DNA of 5,213 nt from Lentisphaeria bacterium (lineage in GTDB: Bacteria > Verrucomicrobiota > Lentisphaeria > Oligosphaerales > Oligosphaeraceae), in the NCBI GenBank assembly GCA_028699735.1, contig JAQVUB010000224.1, positions 1 through 5,213 of the forward strand, given 5' to 3'. The notes beneath the pieces are model-generated. The model ran no database searches and had not been told where the DNA came from. It worked only from the letters and a program-made list of their open reading frames with translations. Numbering within the stretch: the first letter of the stretch is position 1; every line of letters begins with the position of its first letter. The position numbers were made by a program, and so were the translations under genes. Below are positions 1 to 4,978 of the stretch, in pieces.

Positions 1-17
1 GCGTCTCATAAATCAAT

Positions 18-58
18 GGGGGGTTGCGGACGATCTCCGCACCCCCCCTGTCATTTTT
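18..58 (+). terminator. Rho-independent terminator of an upstream gene
   Basis: A GC-rich hairpin has left arm 18-30 (six G, TT, GCGGA), loop CGATC (31-35) and right arm 36-47 (TCCGCA then six C). One T is bulged, giving about 12 base pairs. It is followed by TGTCATTTTT, with the T-run at 54-58. Just before it, a TAA at 9-11 (third frame, preceded by codons for Val-Ser) could be the stop of a rightward gene lying mostly left of the window. That gene cannot be identified. On the other strand the stem is not followed by a clear T-run, so the terminator is read as acting on + strand transcripts. Confidence 0.8.
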
Positions 59-428
59 GGCGGTACTGGGATTGAATATATCTCCTATGTCTTTATATTG
101 ATTGAGCATAAATATTTACTAAATAGTATCATGCCCCCATATTTCATGCCCAATCGCTTTTCTGGGGGATAAAATCCGATAACCTAGTTGAAAAGACAAC
201 TCCCTTTATTGAAATGCTTTGCCTCGCTTCTGTGTTCAATCCATACCTGCATCCATCCGATCTAAACTTCCCCTCTAGGGGCTCCCTTTTTACCTTAGCT
301 CCAGGGTGAACAAGTGAGCAGGTTCCTTAATGTATCATTATTGCTCAGAAATATCCCAACAGACCTAATCAACGTCCTTGAGAAGGCCCGATCAGGTGAT
401 CAGGTTCTATGCGAGACGACGTATCGGT
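59..428. other. Non-coding AT-rich spacer, no gene seen
   Basis: About 370 bases with no open frame that has a ribosome binding site and protein-like composition on either strand. A frame open from base 2 to the TAA at 170-172 runs through the terminator hairpin and has no start, so it is not taken as a gene. Small structures only: CATGCCC occurs twice (131-137 and 146-152), CCCC-TCTA-GGGG at 270-281 can form a short stem, and CCTGATC occurs twice in tandem on the minus strand near 390-405. Base composition is more AT-rich than the genes. Confidence 0.6.
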
Positions 429-522
429 AAAAAAGCATGCTTCTCCGAGCCCCCCGGCATGACCTAGGAAAAGAAAGGCTGCGGGCGTTGGGTCCTCTCG
501 ACCTCCAGCACTTCTATAACTC
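429..522 (-). repeat. Dispersed repeat, copy A (direct repeat of 4885-4978)
   Basis: Bases 429-465 match 4885-4921 at 32 of 37 positions: AAAAAAGCATGCTT is identical, four bases differ, GAGCCCCCCGG is identical, one C/T differs, ATGACCT is identical. A second identical block, TCTATAACTC, lies at 513-522 here and 4969-4978 there. The spacing between blocks is the same in both copies (84 bases, start to start), while the roughly 47 bases between them diverge. In this copy the variable part can fold (GCTG 478-481 with CAGC 506-509, and GGTC 491-494 with GACC 500-503). A further hairpin, CCGGG/CCCGG (529-533 with 542-546), lies just outside and is absent from copy B. The functional strand is unknown. 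Minus is assigned only because a wobble pair in copy B favours it. The copy sits 86 bases past the stop of the regulator gene. Confidence 0.7.
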
Positions 523-608
523 AAGAGTCCGGGAAAGAGGACCCGGCCGGAGCTGCGTTCCCATGAGAAATCATCCCCATCGAGGAATGACAAGAATAAA
601 GATCTTCT

Positions 609-1997
609 TCAGATCCTCCCCGCCTCCTTTTTTAAACCGCGCAATTTCCGATAGAGTCTCGATCTTTGCATACCCAGAATTTCCGCAGCCTTGGTTTTGT
701 TTCCATTGGCTTGTTTCAAGGCAGATACGATACGAGACCGTTCATAGGCGTCATATTCTTCGAGCGCCGTCACCTGCGGAACTTCAGAAACAGAAGCGCT
801 GCTCAGCGTGGTAAAATCGTCTTCGGAGATCTCGTCCGCGTTTGACAGAATAGCCAGACGTTCGACAACATTGCGCAGTTCTCGAACGTTTCCGGGCCAT
901 GAACTCGTTTTGAGCTTGGCCAAAACTCCGGCTGAAAAAGTTTTTTTTATGCCGTATTTGTAGTTCACCCGTTCGAGAAAATAGCTACAGAGCGGCCAGA
1001 CGTCTTCCGGCCTTTCGCGCAAGGGGGCGATCTTGATGGGTACAATGTTCAGCCGATAGTAAAGGTCTTCGCGGAAATTTCCCTTCCTGATTTCGTTCTC
1101 CATATTCCGGTTGGTTGCCGCTAGGATTCGGGCATTCATTTTCTTGGATCGGGTATCACCTATGCGTGTGATTTCTCCGCTGTCGATTGCCCTTAAGATT
1201 TTAACCTGCATCCCCATTGGAATGTCGCCAACTTCATCCAGAAACAGGGTCCCACCTTTGGCGACTTCAAATAACCCAATCTTCCCTCTTGTCAGCGCTC
1301 CGGTAAAAGCGCCTTTTTTATAGCCGTAAAGCTCCGATTCCAGGAGGGTCTCTGGAATAGCGGAGATGGACACGGGAATGAAAGGTCCATTTTTCCGCTT
1401 GCTGTTATTATGGATGATCTTCGCAATCACCTCTTTGCCCACACCGGATTCACCCGAAATCAAAACCGTACAATCCGTGTGGGATATTTTTTGGACCGTC
1501 TTCAGAATGGATTTCATGCTGGGACTTTCAAAAATATCTTCCTGGTTCAGAAACAGGAAGTTTCTCAGATATTCAATTTCACGGCGGTAAATATCCGTCT
1601 GCTTCTGCTGGTCCTCAATCATCAATTTGATTTTTTCGAAGTCCTTCACAATGGTGGCAGATACCACCAGAAACAGGAGGTCGCCGTTTTCGTCAAACAC
1701 CGGCTCGCACACGGATAATCCTTCCACGCCTGTCCGGGTTCGGACCATACCACAAACCTTTTCGCCCAAACGTATCGCTTCCGTAACAATGGTTTTGTCG
1801 AGGTAGCCGTCTTCCTTGATTTGCTGGGCGGTTTTGCCGATCCAGTCTTCCGGTGCGCAACTTACATAATTGCACAGGGCCTGATTAACCATGACGACTC
1901 TGGCATCGGGGCTATAAATGGAGACAGACCAAGGCAGCGTGTTGAGCACGCTCAGAATATTGTTTTTAACTTTTTCAGTACAGTCTTCCCATCGCAT
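609..1997 (-). CDS. Sigma-54-dependent transcriptional activator, PAS-AAA+-Fis HTH
   Basis: An enhancer-binding protein that uses ATP hydrolysis to open sigma-54 RNA polymerase promoters in the cytoplasm. Numbered from the ATG at 1997 (462 residues): a PAS-type sensor at about 12-120, a charged linker (about 121-147), then the AAA+ domain with Walker A GESGVGKE (182-189), the sigma-54 contact loop GAFTGA (229-234), Walker B GTLFLDE (249-255), REDLYYR (309-315) and WPGNVREL (367-374), and a C-terminal Fis-type helix-turn-helix (about 432-452, containing NKTKAAEILGM). There is no phosphoreceiver domain, so PAS ligand binding or redox state, rather than a kinase, is the likely trigger. Start choice: the ATG has AGGA seven bases upstream. 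A TTG at 2042 in the same frame would add 15 residues outside any domain and has poorer support. It is divergent from the flavoprotein-cytochrome pair, whose promoter is a perfect sigma-54 site, so it is very probably their activator. The PAS ligand cannot be read from the sequence. Confidence 0.95.
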   Translation of the reverse strand: MRWEDCTEKVKNNILSVLNTLPWSVSIYSPDARVVMVNQALCNYVSCAPEDWIGKTAQQIKEDGYLDKTIVTEAIRLGEKVCGMVRTRTGVEGLSVCEPVFDENGDLLFLVVSATIVKDFEKIKLMIEDQQKQTDIYRREIEYLRNFLFLNQEDIFESPSMKSILKTVQKISHTDCTVLISGESGVGKEVIAKIIHNNSKRKNGPFIPVSISAIPETLLESELYGYKKGAFTGALTRGKIGLFEVAKGGTLFLDEVGDIPMGMQVKILRAIDSGEITRIGDTRSKKMNARILAATNRNMENEIRKGNFREDLYYRLNIVPIKIAPLRERPEDVWPLCSYFLERVNYKYGIKKTFSAGVLAKLKTSSWPGNVRELRNVVERLAILSNADEISEDDFTTLSSASVSEVPQVTALEEYDAYERSRIVSALKQANGNKTKAAEILGMQRSRLYRKLRGLKKEAGRI

Positions 1998-2003
1998 TTT
2001 GCA

Positions 2004-2050
2004 GTCCTGTTTTGCTTCATTGTTCGAAAAAGGATAGCACAAAACAGGAC
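2004..2050. promoter_or_regulatory. 11-bp perfect inverted repeat at the regulator's 5' end
   Basis: GTCCTGTTTTG at 2004-2014 is the exact reverse complement of CAAAACAGGAC at 2040-2050, with 25 bases between. In the regulator's mRNA this forms an 11-bp hairpin whose 3' arm contains the AGGA that would serve the ATG at 1997, so it could restrain translation. As DNA, its centre (about 2027) lies some 130 bp upstream of the predicted sigma-54 transcription start, within the usual distance for an activator binding site. Whether it acts as RNA, as an operator, or both is not shown. The arms are directly visible; the role is inferred. Confidence 0.55.
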
Positions 2051-2132
2051 ATTCCTAAAGCTTATTCAAACAAATATCCCGAATTGGTTCATAACATACT
2101 TAAATAACTTATAAATATTTTGGCTTTCAGTG

Positions 2133-2148
2133 TGGCACCCTATTTGCA
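2133..2148 (+). promoter_or_regulatory. Sigma-54 (-24/-12) promoter of the reductase operon
   Basis: TGGCACCCTATTTGCA matches the sigma-54 consensus TGGCAC-N5-TTGCW at every defined position with the correct spacing. The -24 element is at 2133-2138 and the -12 element at 2144-2148. Transcription should start near 2159, leaving a leader of about 84 bases before the flavoprotein ATG at 2243. The divergent neighbour encodes a sigma-54 activator, which strengthens the call. An AT-rich tract (about 2094-2125) just upstream could help DNA bending between activator and polymerase. Confidence 0.92.
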
Positions 2149-2159
2149 TTTGAAGCTGA

Positions 2160-2189
2160 GATGTTGGGTGCGCCGCACACCGCACCATC
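2160..2189 (+). promoter_or_regulatory. Stem-loop at the 5' end of the reductase mRNA
   Basis: GGTGCG (2167-2172) pairs perfectly with CGCACC (2181-2186) around an eight-base loop. GAT (2160-2162) can pair with ATC (2187-2189) if GTTG is bulged. The structure begins at or next to the transcription start predicted from the sigma-54 promoter, so it would sit at the extreme 5' end of the message. Such terminal hairpins often slow mRNA decay; that role is inference. Confidence 0.4.
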
Positions 2190-2232
2190 GGAGAACGCAG
2201 AATATACCGCATCACGTTACATCCGTTTAAAC

Positions 2233-2238
2233 GGGAGG
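2233..2238 (+). promoter_or_regulatory. Ribosome binding site of the flavoprotein gene
   Basis: GGGAGG, four bases before the ATG at 2243. It supports this ATG over the in-frame Met at residue 22, which lies closer to the Tat motif. Confidence 0.75.
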
Positions 2239-2242
2239 AAAA

Positions 2243-3991
2243 ATGAATAAGACAAAAGAAAACCAAACGCAGACAACTTCAAACAAAATTCAGGACACTC
2301 CCCAAATGAAGTCCAACGGCGGATTATCCCGAAGGGGATTTCTCAAAGGTGCCGTCACGGTGGGAGGAGCTGGAGCAGCGGGACTGGTCGGCTCGTCGGC
2401 ACTGGTGGGGCTGGGCGTTCAGACAGCTGACGCCGCAACCGGAAAAGCCAGAGGCGCCAAAGCAGACAATTCGATCTATCCCCAAGCCGAACCGATTCCT
2501 AAACTTTCGGTCCCAGCAAAATGGGATTATCAGGTGGATGTTGTCGTCGCGGGCGGAGGCGGCGCGGGTTTGGCAGCAGCCGTTGCCGCTGCTCAACGCG
2601 GCGCCAAAGTGGTCGTTCTGGAAAAGAACGCCTTTTGCGGTGGCGACACGTCGATCGCAATGGTATTTTCAGGAAACGTCGGCAGCCGGCTTCAGCAGAA
2701 GCTTGGAATCAAAACCCCTTCGCTGGCCGATCGCGTGATGAACGTGGGCTACAATAACCTGGTCACACCTAACCCGACCTGCGGCCGGGACGGAACCATG
2801 GTCCGGCAAATCACGGAGTACCAGGCGGACACCATTCACTGGCTGGAAGACCTGGGCGTTGTCTTTTCAACACAGCGTGTGCTTGGACTTCCGGCGCCCG
2901 GCATCCTGCATTGCCCGATTGATCCAGAACATCCCAAGGAGGACTGGTATTACTGGCATCCTCACACCGCCCGGGGTTTCACGGAAGCTCTGGAGAAGAA
3001 GGCTAAAGCGCTGGGCGTCCTGATTCTGAAAGAACATCCGGCGACAGGACTGATAACATCCGGGAAACGCGTCGTGGGCATTGCCGCCCGGAACATTGAC
3101 GGCAAAACAGTGCATACAAAAGCGAAGGCGGTCATCCTGGCCACCGGCGGCTTCGGCGCGAATATGGACATGCTGAAAAAATACTGTCAACCCCGCCGCG
3201 TGGAAGGTGCACGCTACTGGGGCATGCCGGGAGCAACAGGCGACGGCATCAGGATGGCACAGCCACTGGGTGCCGCGCTGCGTCAAATGGAGGAAGTCGA
3301 AATCTGGGACGGCGGCGCGGTGAGGGAACTGGGAGCAACAGGCGTATATACCGCCCCCAATCAGTTGGTCCGCCAGAAATCCCTGACCGTCAACAAAAAG
3401 GGGAAAAGATTTTTTAATGAAAGTCTCTACAAGGGCTATCTTTATTCTTTCCAGTCGGCGCAGACCATTTACCAGCCGGGCCTGGTCTCGTTCACGGTGT
3501 TTGATTCCAACATCATCAGCAAGGAAGACATCATCAGCAAACTGGGTGCCACCTTCTGTGAATACCCCTGTCCGTGGTTTGAGAAGCAGTTTGATGAGTA
3601 CCTGGCCAAAGGTGTCATCAAAAAAGCCGATACCCTTCCGGAGCTGGCCAAAATGCTGGGCATCGATCCAGACGGCCTGGTGAAAACAGTAAAACGCTAC
3701 AATGAACTATGTGACAAAGGCGAGGACACCGATTTCTTCAAGGAAGCAAAGTTCATGCACCCCATCCGCAAGCCGCCGTTTTACGGAGTCGGACAGAAAG
3801 GCGGCAGCCTGTTCAATACATACGGCGGATTGGTTGTGGATGAAAAGTTCCACGTTCTTGATGAAGAGTGGGATCCGATCCCAGGTCTTTTTGTCGCGGG
3901 TGAGAATGCAGCCGGCGGCGCAAGTGTTGCGTATGGCATTACCATGGGCCGCCTGACCGGAGAATTCGCATCAGGAGAAGTGATAGGTTAA
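2243..3991 (+). CDS. Tat-exported FAD-binding reductase subunit, flavocytochrome c / fumarate reductase family
   Basis: A 582-residue periplasmic flavoprotein predicted to pass electrons from a cytochrome to an organic acceptor. Residues 29-35 read SRRGFLK (twin-arginine motif), followed by a Gly/Ala-rich hydrophobic stretch and a likely cleavage site after ADA (residue 64). Mature size is about 518 residues. The FAD-binding fold opens with VDVVVAGGGGAG (98-109) and the ribose-binding Glu is E127 (VVVLEK). VILATGGFGAN and the C-terminal IPGLFVAGE (about 546-554) are typical of the FAD_binding_2 family. It lacks the heme domain fused in Shewanella flavocytochrome c3; the cytochrome is the next gene. 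Active-site comparison by eye: the position of the proton-donor Arg after the conserved NE reads NESLYKG (392-398), the HHTMGG motif is FNTYGG (524-529), and the NRLGGNA segment with its substrate Arg is missing (GGASVAYGITMGR, 558-570). Fumarate is therefore unlikely as substrate. Other enoates, steroid-like or aromatic acceptors remain possible. The substrate is unknown. Confidence 0.92.
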   Translation: MNKTKENQTQTTSNKIQDTPQMKSNGGLSRRGFLKGAVTVGGAGAAGLVGSSALVGLGVQTADAATGKARGAKADNSIYPQAEPIPKLSVPAKWDYQVDVVVAGGGGAGLAAAVAAAQRGAKVVVLEKNAFCGGDTSIAMVFSGNVGSRLQQKLGIKTPSLADRVMNVGYNNLVTPNPTCGRDGTMVRQITEYQADTIHWLEDLGVVFSTQRVLGLPAPGILHCPIDPEHPKEDWYYWHPHTARGFTEALEKKAKALGVLILKEHPATGLITSGKRVVGIAARNIDGKTVHTKAKAVILATGGFGANMDMLKKYCQPRRVEGARYWGMPGATGDGIRMAQPLGAALRQMEEVEIWDGGAVRELGATGVYTAPNQLVRQKSLTVNKKGKRFFNESLYKGYLYSFQSAQTIYQPGLVSFTVFDSNIISKEDIISKLGATFCEYPCPWFEKQFDEYLAKGVIKKADTLPELAKMLGIDPDGLVKTVKRYNELCDKGEDTDFFKEAKFMHPIRKPPFYGVGQKGGSLFNTYGGLVVDEKFHVLDEEWDPIPGLFVAGENAAGGASVAYGITMGRLTGEFASGEVIG

Positions 3992-4001
3992 CAACCGCTT
4001 C

Positions 4002-4036
4002 GAGGGATCACGGGAAGAATGGAAAACCGTTCCCTC
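4002..4036 (+). promoter_or_regulatory. Intergenic hairpin between flavoprotein and cytochrome genes
   Basis: GAGGGA (4002-4007) pairs with TCCCTC (4031-4036), and inside it ACGG (4010-4013) pairs with CCGT (4027-4030), separated on the left by two unpaired bases. The loop is 13 bases. No T-run follows, so it is not a classical terminator. It could be an RNA processing or stability element that sets different levels of the two proteins. This role is inferred. Confidence 0.4.
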
Positions 4037-4059
4037 ATAGAAATGAATATACAACCATG

Positions 4060-4065
4060 AAGGAG
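4060..4065 (+). promoter_or_regulatory. Ribosome binding site that sets the cytochrome start
   Basis: AAGGAG, nine bases before the ATG at 4075. An in-frame ATG at 4057 lies upstream and overlaps no such site, so the shorter form beginning MKHMTK is preferred. Confidence 0.75.
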
Positions 4066-4074
4066 ATCATTCTG

Positions 4075-4461
4075 ATGAAGCACATGACAAAAGTTCCTGA
4101 TGCGATCAAGGTAATGGTGGTACTGTTTTTGACGATGGCACTGTCAGCACCTCTGGCATTCGGCAAAGACGCGATCCCGAAAATGGACAAGCATCAAAGC
4201 AAGGGCGTAGCATGTGCGTCGTGCCACAAAACCATGCCGTTTACCAGAACGGATGACGCGACCTGCATGGGGTGCCATGGAAGTTACGCACAACTGGCGG
4301 AAAAAACCGCAAAGCTCGAAGATCTGAAAGCTGGCGTGCAGAATCCTCACAAATCTCATATCGGCGAGGCCCGCTGCACACTCTGTCACAAGAATCACGC
4401 CCCGTCTGTTCTTCATTGCAATGATTGCCATAAACCGAAGTTTGATATGAAGGTGCCTTAA
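4075..4461 (+). CDS. Periplasmic tetraheme cytochrome c, electron donor to the flavoprotein
   Basis: A 128-residue exported cytochrome. A Sec signal peptide has a hydrophobic core at about 13-28 (VMVVLFLTMALSAPLA) and probable cleavage after AFG (residue 30), leaving a mature protein of roughly 98 residues. Four heme attachment motifs are present: CASCH (47-51), CMGCH (64-68), CTLCH (101-105) and CNDCH (115-119). Extra histidines H40, H92, H95, H108 and H114 are enough for bis-histidine ligation of all four hemes. The spacing and the early DKHQ motif resemble the N-terminal heme domain of Shewanella flavocytochrome c3 and the small tetraheme cytochrome. It lies 83 bases after the flavoprotein stop, same strand, with no terminator or recognisable promoter between, so it is probably cotranscribed. 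It likely carries electrons from a quinol dehydrogenase, not encoded here, to the flavoprotein FAD. An alternative start at 4057 would add six residues. Confidence 0.92.
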   Translation: MKHMTKVPDAIKVMVVLFLTMALSAPLAFGKDAIPKMDKHQSKGVACASCHKTMPFTRTDDATCMGCHGSYAQLAEKTAKLEDLKAGVQNPHKSHIGEARCTLCHKNHAPSVLHCNDCHKPKFDMKVP

Positions 4462-4473
4462 CGACCACTCCCG

Positions 4474-4515
4474 AGGCAGTACTTTCATCGAGTTAGGCGA
4501 TCGGGCTGCCTTTAA
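4474..4515 (+). terminator. Weak hairpin after the cytochrome gene, possible terminator
   Basis: AGGCAG (4474-4479) pairs with CTGCCT (4506-4511), and an inner ATCG/CGAT pair closes a seven-base loop. The stem is followed only by TTAA rather than a long T-run, so termination here would be partial at best. It starts 13 bases past the cytochrome stop. Confidence 0.3.
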
Positions 4516-4831
4516 CAGCACAATGCATTACACTTCGGTGTCGTTGTCCCGGCAGTATTGAGGATCTCCATAGACGATATTGCCGTGAACAGGGTTCTGA
4601 GGGACGCCATCCGCGATGGGTGGGAGAGTGTATGATGTCACCACCCAAAAAACGAAAACGCTTTAAATAACCCTCTCCTGCCAAACGCATTATAAGAAAA
4701 TCAGACATCTTTAGCGGGTTTCTGTACTTCCCGGGGCGAGGATCGTTAAAATCTGGTTCGAAAAGCGCGCCTCAGCAGCGCCTTAATGCATTTTTCGCCG
4801 GGCGCTCCTCCCCGTTCCGGGAGCCCAGCAA
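4516..4831. other. Non-coding stretch with several hairpins
   Basis: No open frame here has a good start and ribosome binding site. Structures seen: ACAC-TTCG-GTGT at 4530-4541, a four-pair stem closed by a stable UUCG tetraloop; TGGGTGG (4617-4623) with exact complement CCACCCA (4641-4647); an imperfect stem at 4763-4784 (AAGCGC with GCGCCTT, one bulge); and GGGC/GCCC with an inner TCCT/GGGA stem at 4800-4826. A 44-codon minus-strand frame (4528-4662) reads rather like protein but has no credible start. The part from about 4760 on is markedly GC-rich. Confidence 0.5.
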
Positions 4832-4868
4832 GCTGGAGGTCGTTACCCGACGGCCTCCAGCCTTTTCT
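4832..4868 (+). terminator. Rho-independent terminator, + strand
   Basis: GCTGGAGGTCGT (4832-4843) pairs with ACGGCCTCCAGC (4850-4861) along 12 pairs, one of them a G-U wobble, around the loop TACCCG. CTTTTCTT follows immediately. This is the first convincing terminator downstream of the cytochrome gene, about 370 bases past its stop. Either the operon mRNA has a long 3' untranslated region or a short RNA is made from this region. The other strand lacks a T-run after the stem. Confidence 0.7.
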
Positions 4869-4884
4869 TGGCACGACCAACCTG

Positions 4885-4978
4885 AAAAAAGCATGCTTAC
4901 GTGAGCCCCCCGGTATGACCTGGATTTGAATTTGTGGGGGGGATGGAGCCTCTTTCAGGGGCCCCGCATCTATAACTC
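4885..4978 (-). repeat. Dispersed repeat, copy B (direct repeat of 429-522)
   Basis: It shares with copy A the block AAAAAAGCATGCTT, GAGCCCCCCGG, ATGACCT (4885-4921) and the block TCTATAACTC (4969-4978), at identical spacing and in the same orientation. The variable interior folds as GGAGCC (4945-4950) against GGCCCC (4960-4965), extended by GAT/ATC. One pair is A-C on the + strand but G-U on the minus strand, hinting that a minus-strand RNA is the relevant one. Six C (4906-4911) could alternatively pair with seven G (4936-4942). No protein is confidently encoded: the minus-strand frame 4746-5147 covers it but has biased, low-complexity-like translation and no convincing ribosome binding site. 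Confidence 0.7.

Noticed and set aside
2..172. Left-edge open frame on the + strand
   Set aside because: It reads straight through a strong terminator hairpin and has no visible start.
429..442. AAGCATGCTT plus T-run (minus strand) as terminator of the regulator
   Set aside because: The palindrome has no loop and only five pairs, too little for a rho-independent terminator on its own.
429..522. Integron attC site
   Set aside because: The variable hairpin between fixed flanks suggested it, but the paired core boxes (RYYYAAC and GTTRRRY) are not found at the two ends, and no integrase is in the window.
369..593. 74-residue minus-strand frame over repeat copy A
   Set aside because: No ribosome binding site or recognisable domain. 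It shares the repeat with copy B in a different reading frame, so the conservation is at DNA level, not protein level.
1998..2042. Longer regulator starting at TTG 2042
   Set aside because: It is in frame and possible, but the ATG at 1997 has a better-placed AGGA and the extra 15 residues fall outside any recognisable domain and inside the inverted repeat.
2161..2250. 29-codon leader frame (begins MLGAPHTA) overlapping the flavoprotein start
   Set aside because: It starts within a few bases of the predicted transcription start, so it has no ribosome binding site, and its 5' end is inside the stem-loop. Leaderless translation cannot be excluded but nothing supports it.
4057..4074. Cytochrome start at ATG 4057
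   Set aside because: The clear AAGGAG lies after this ATG and is correctly spaced for the ATG at 4075.
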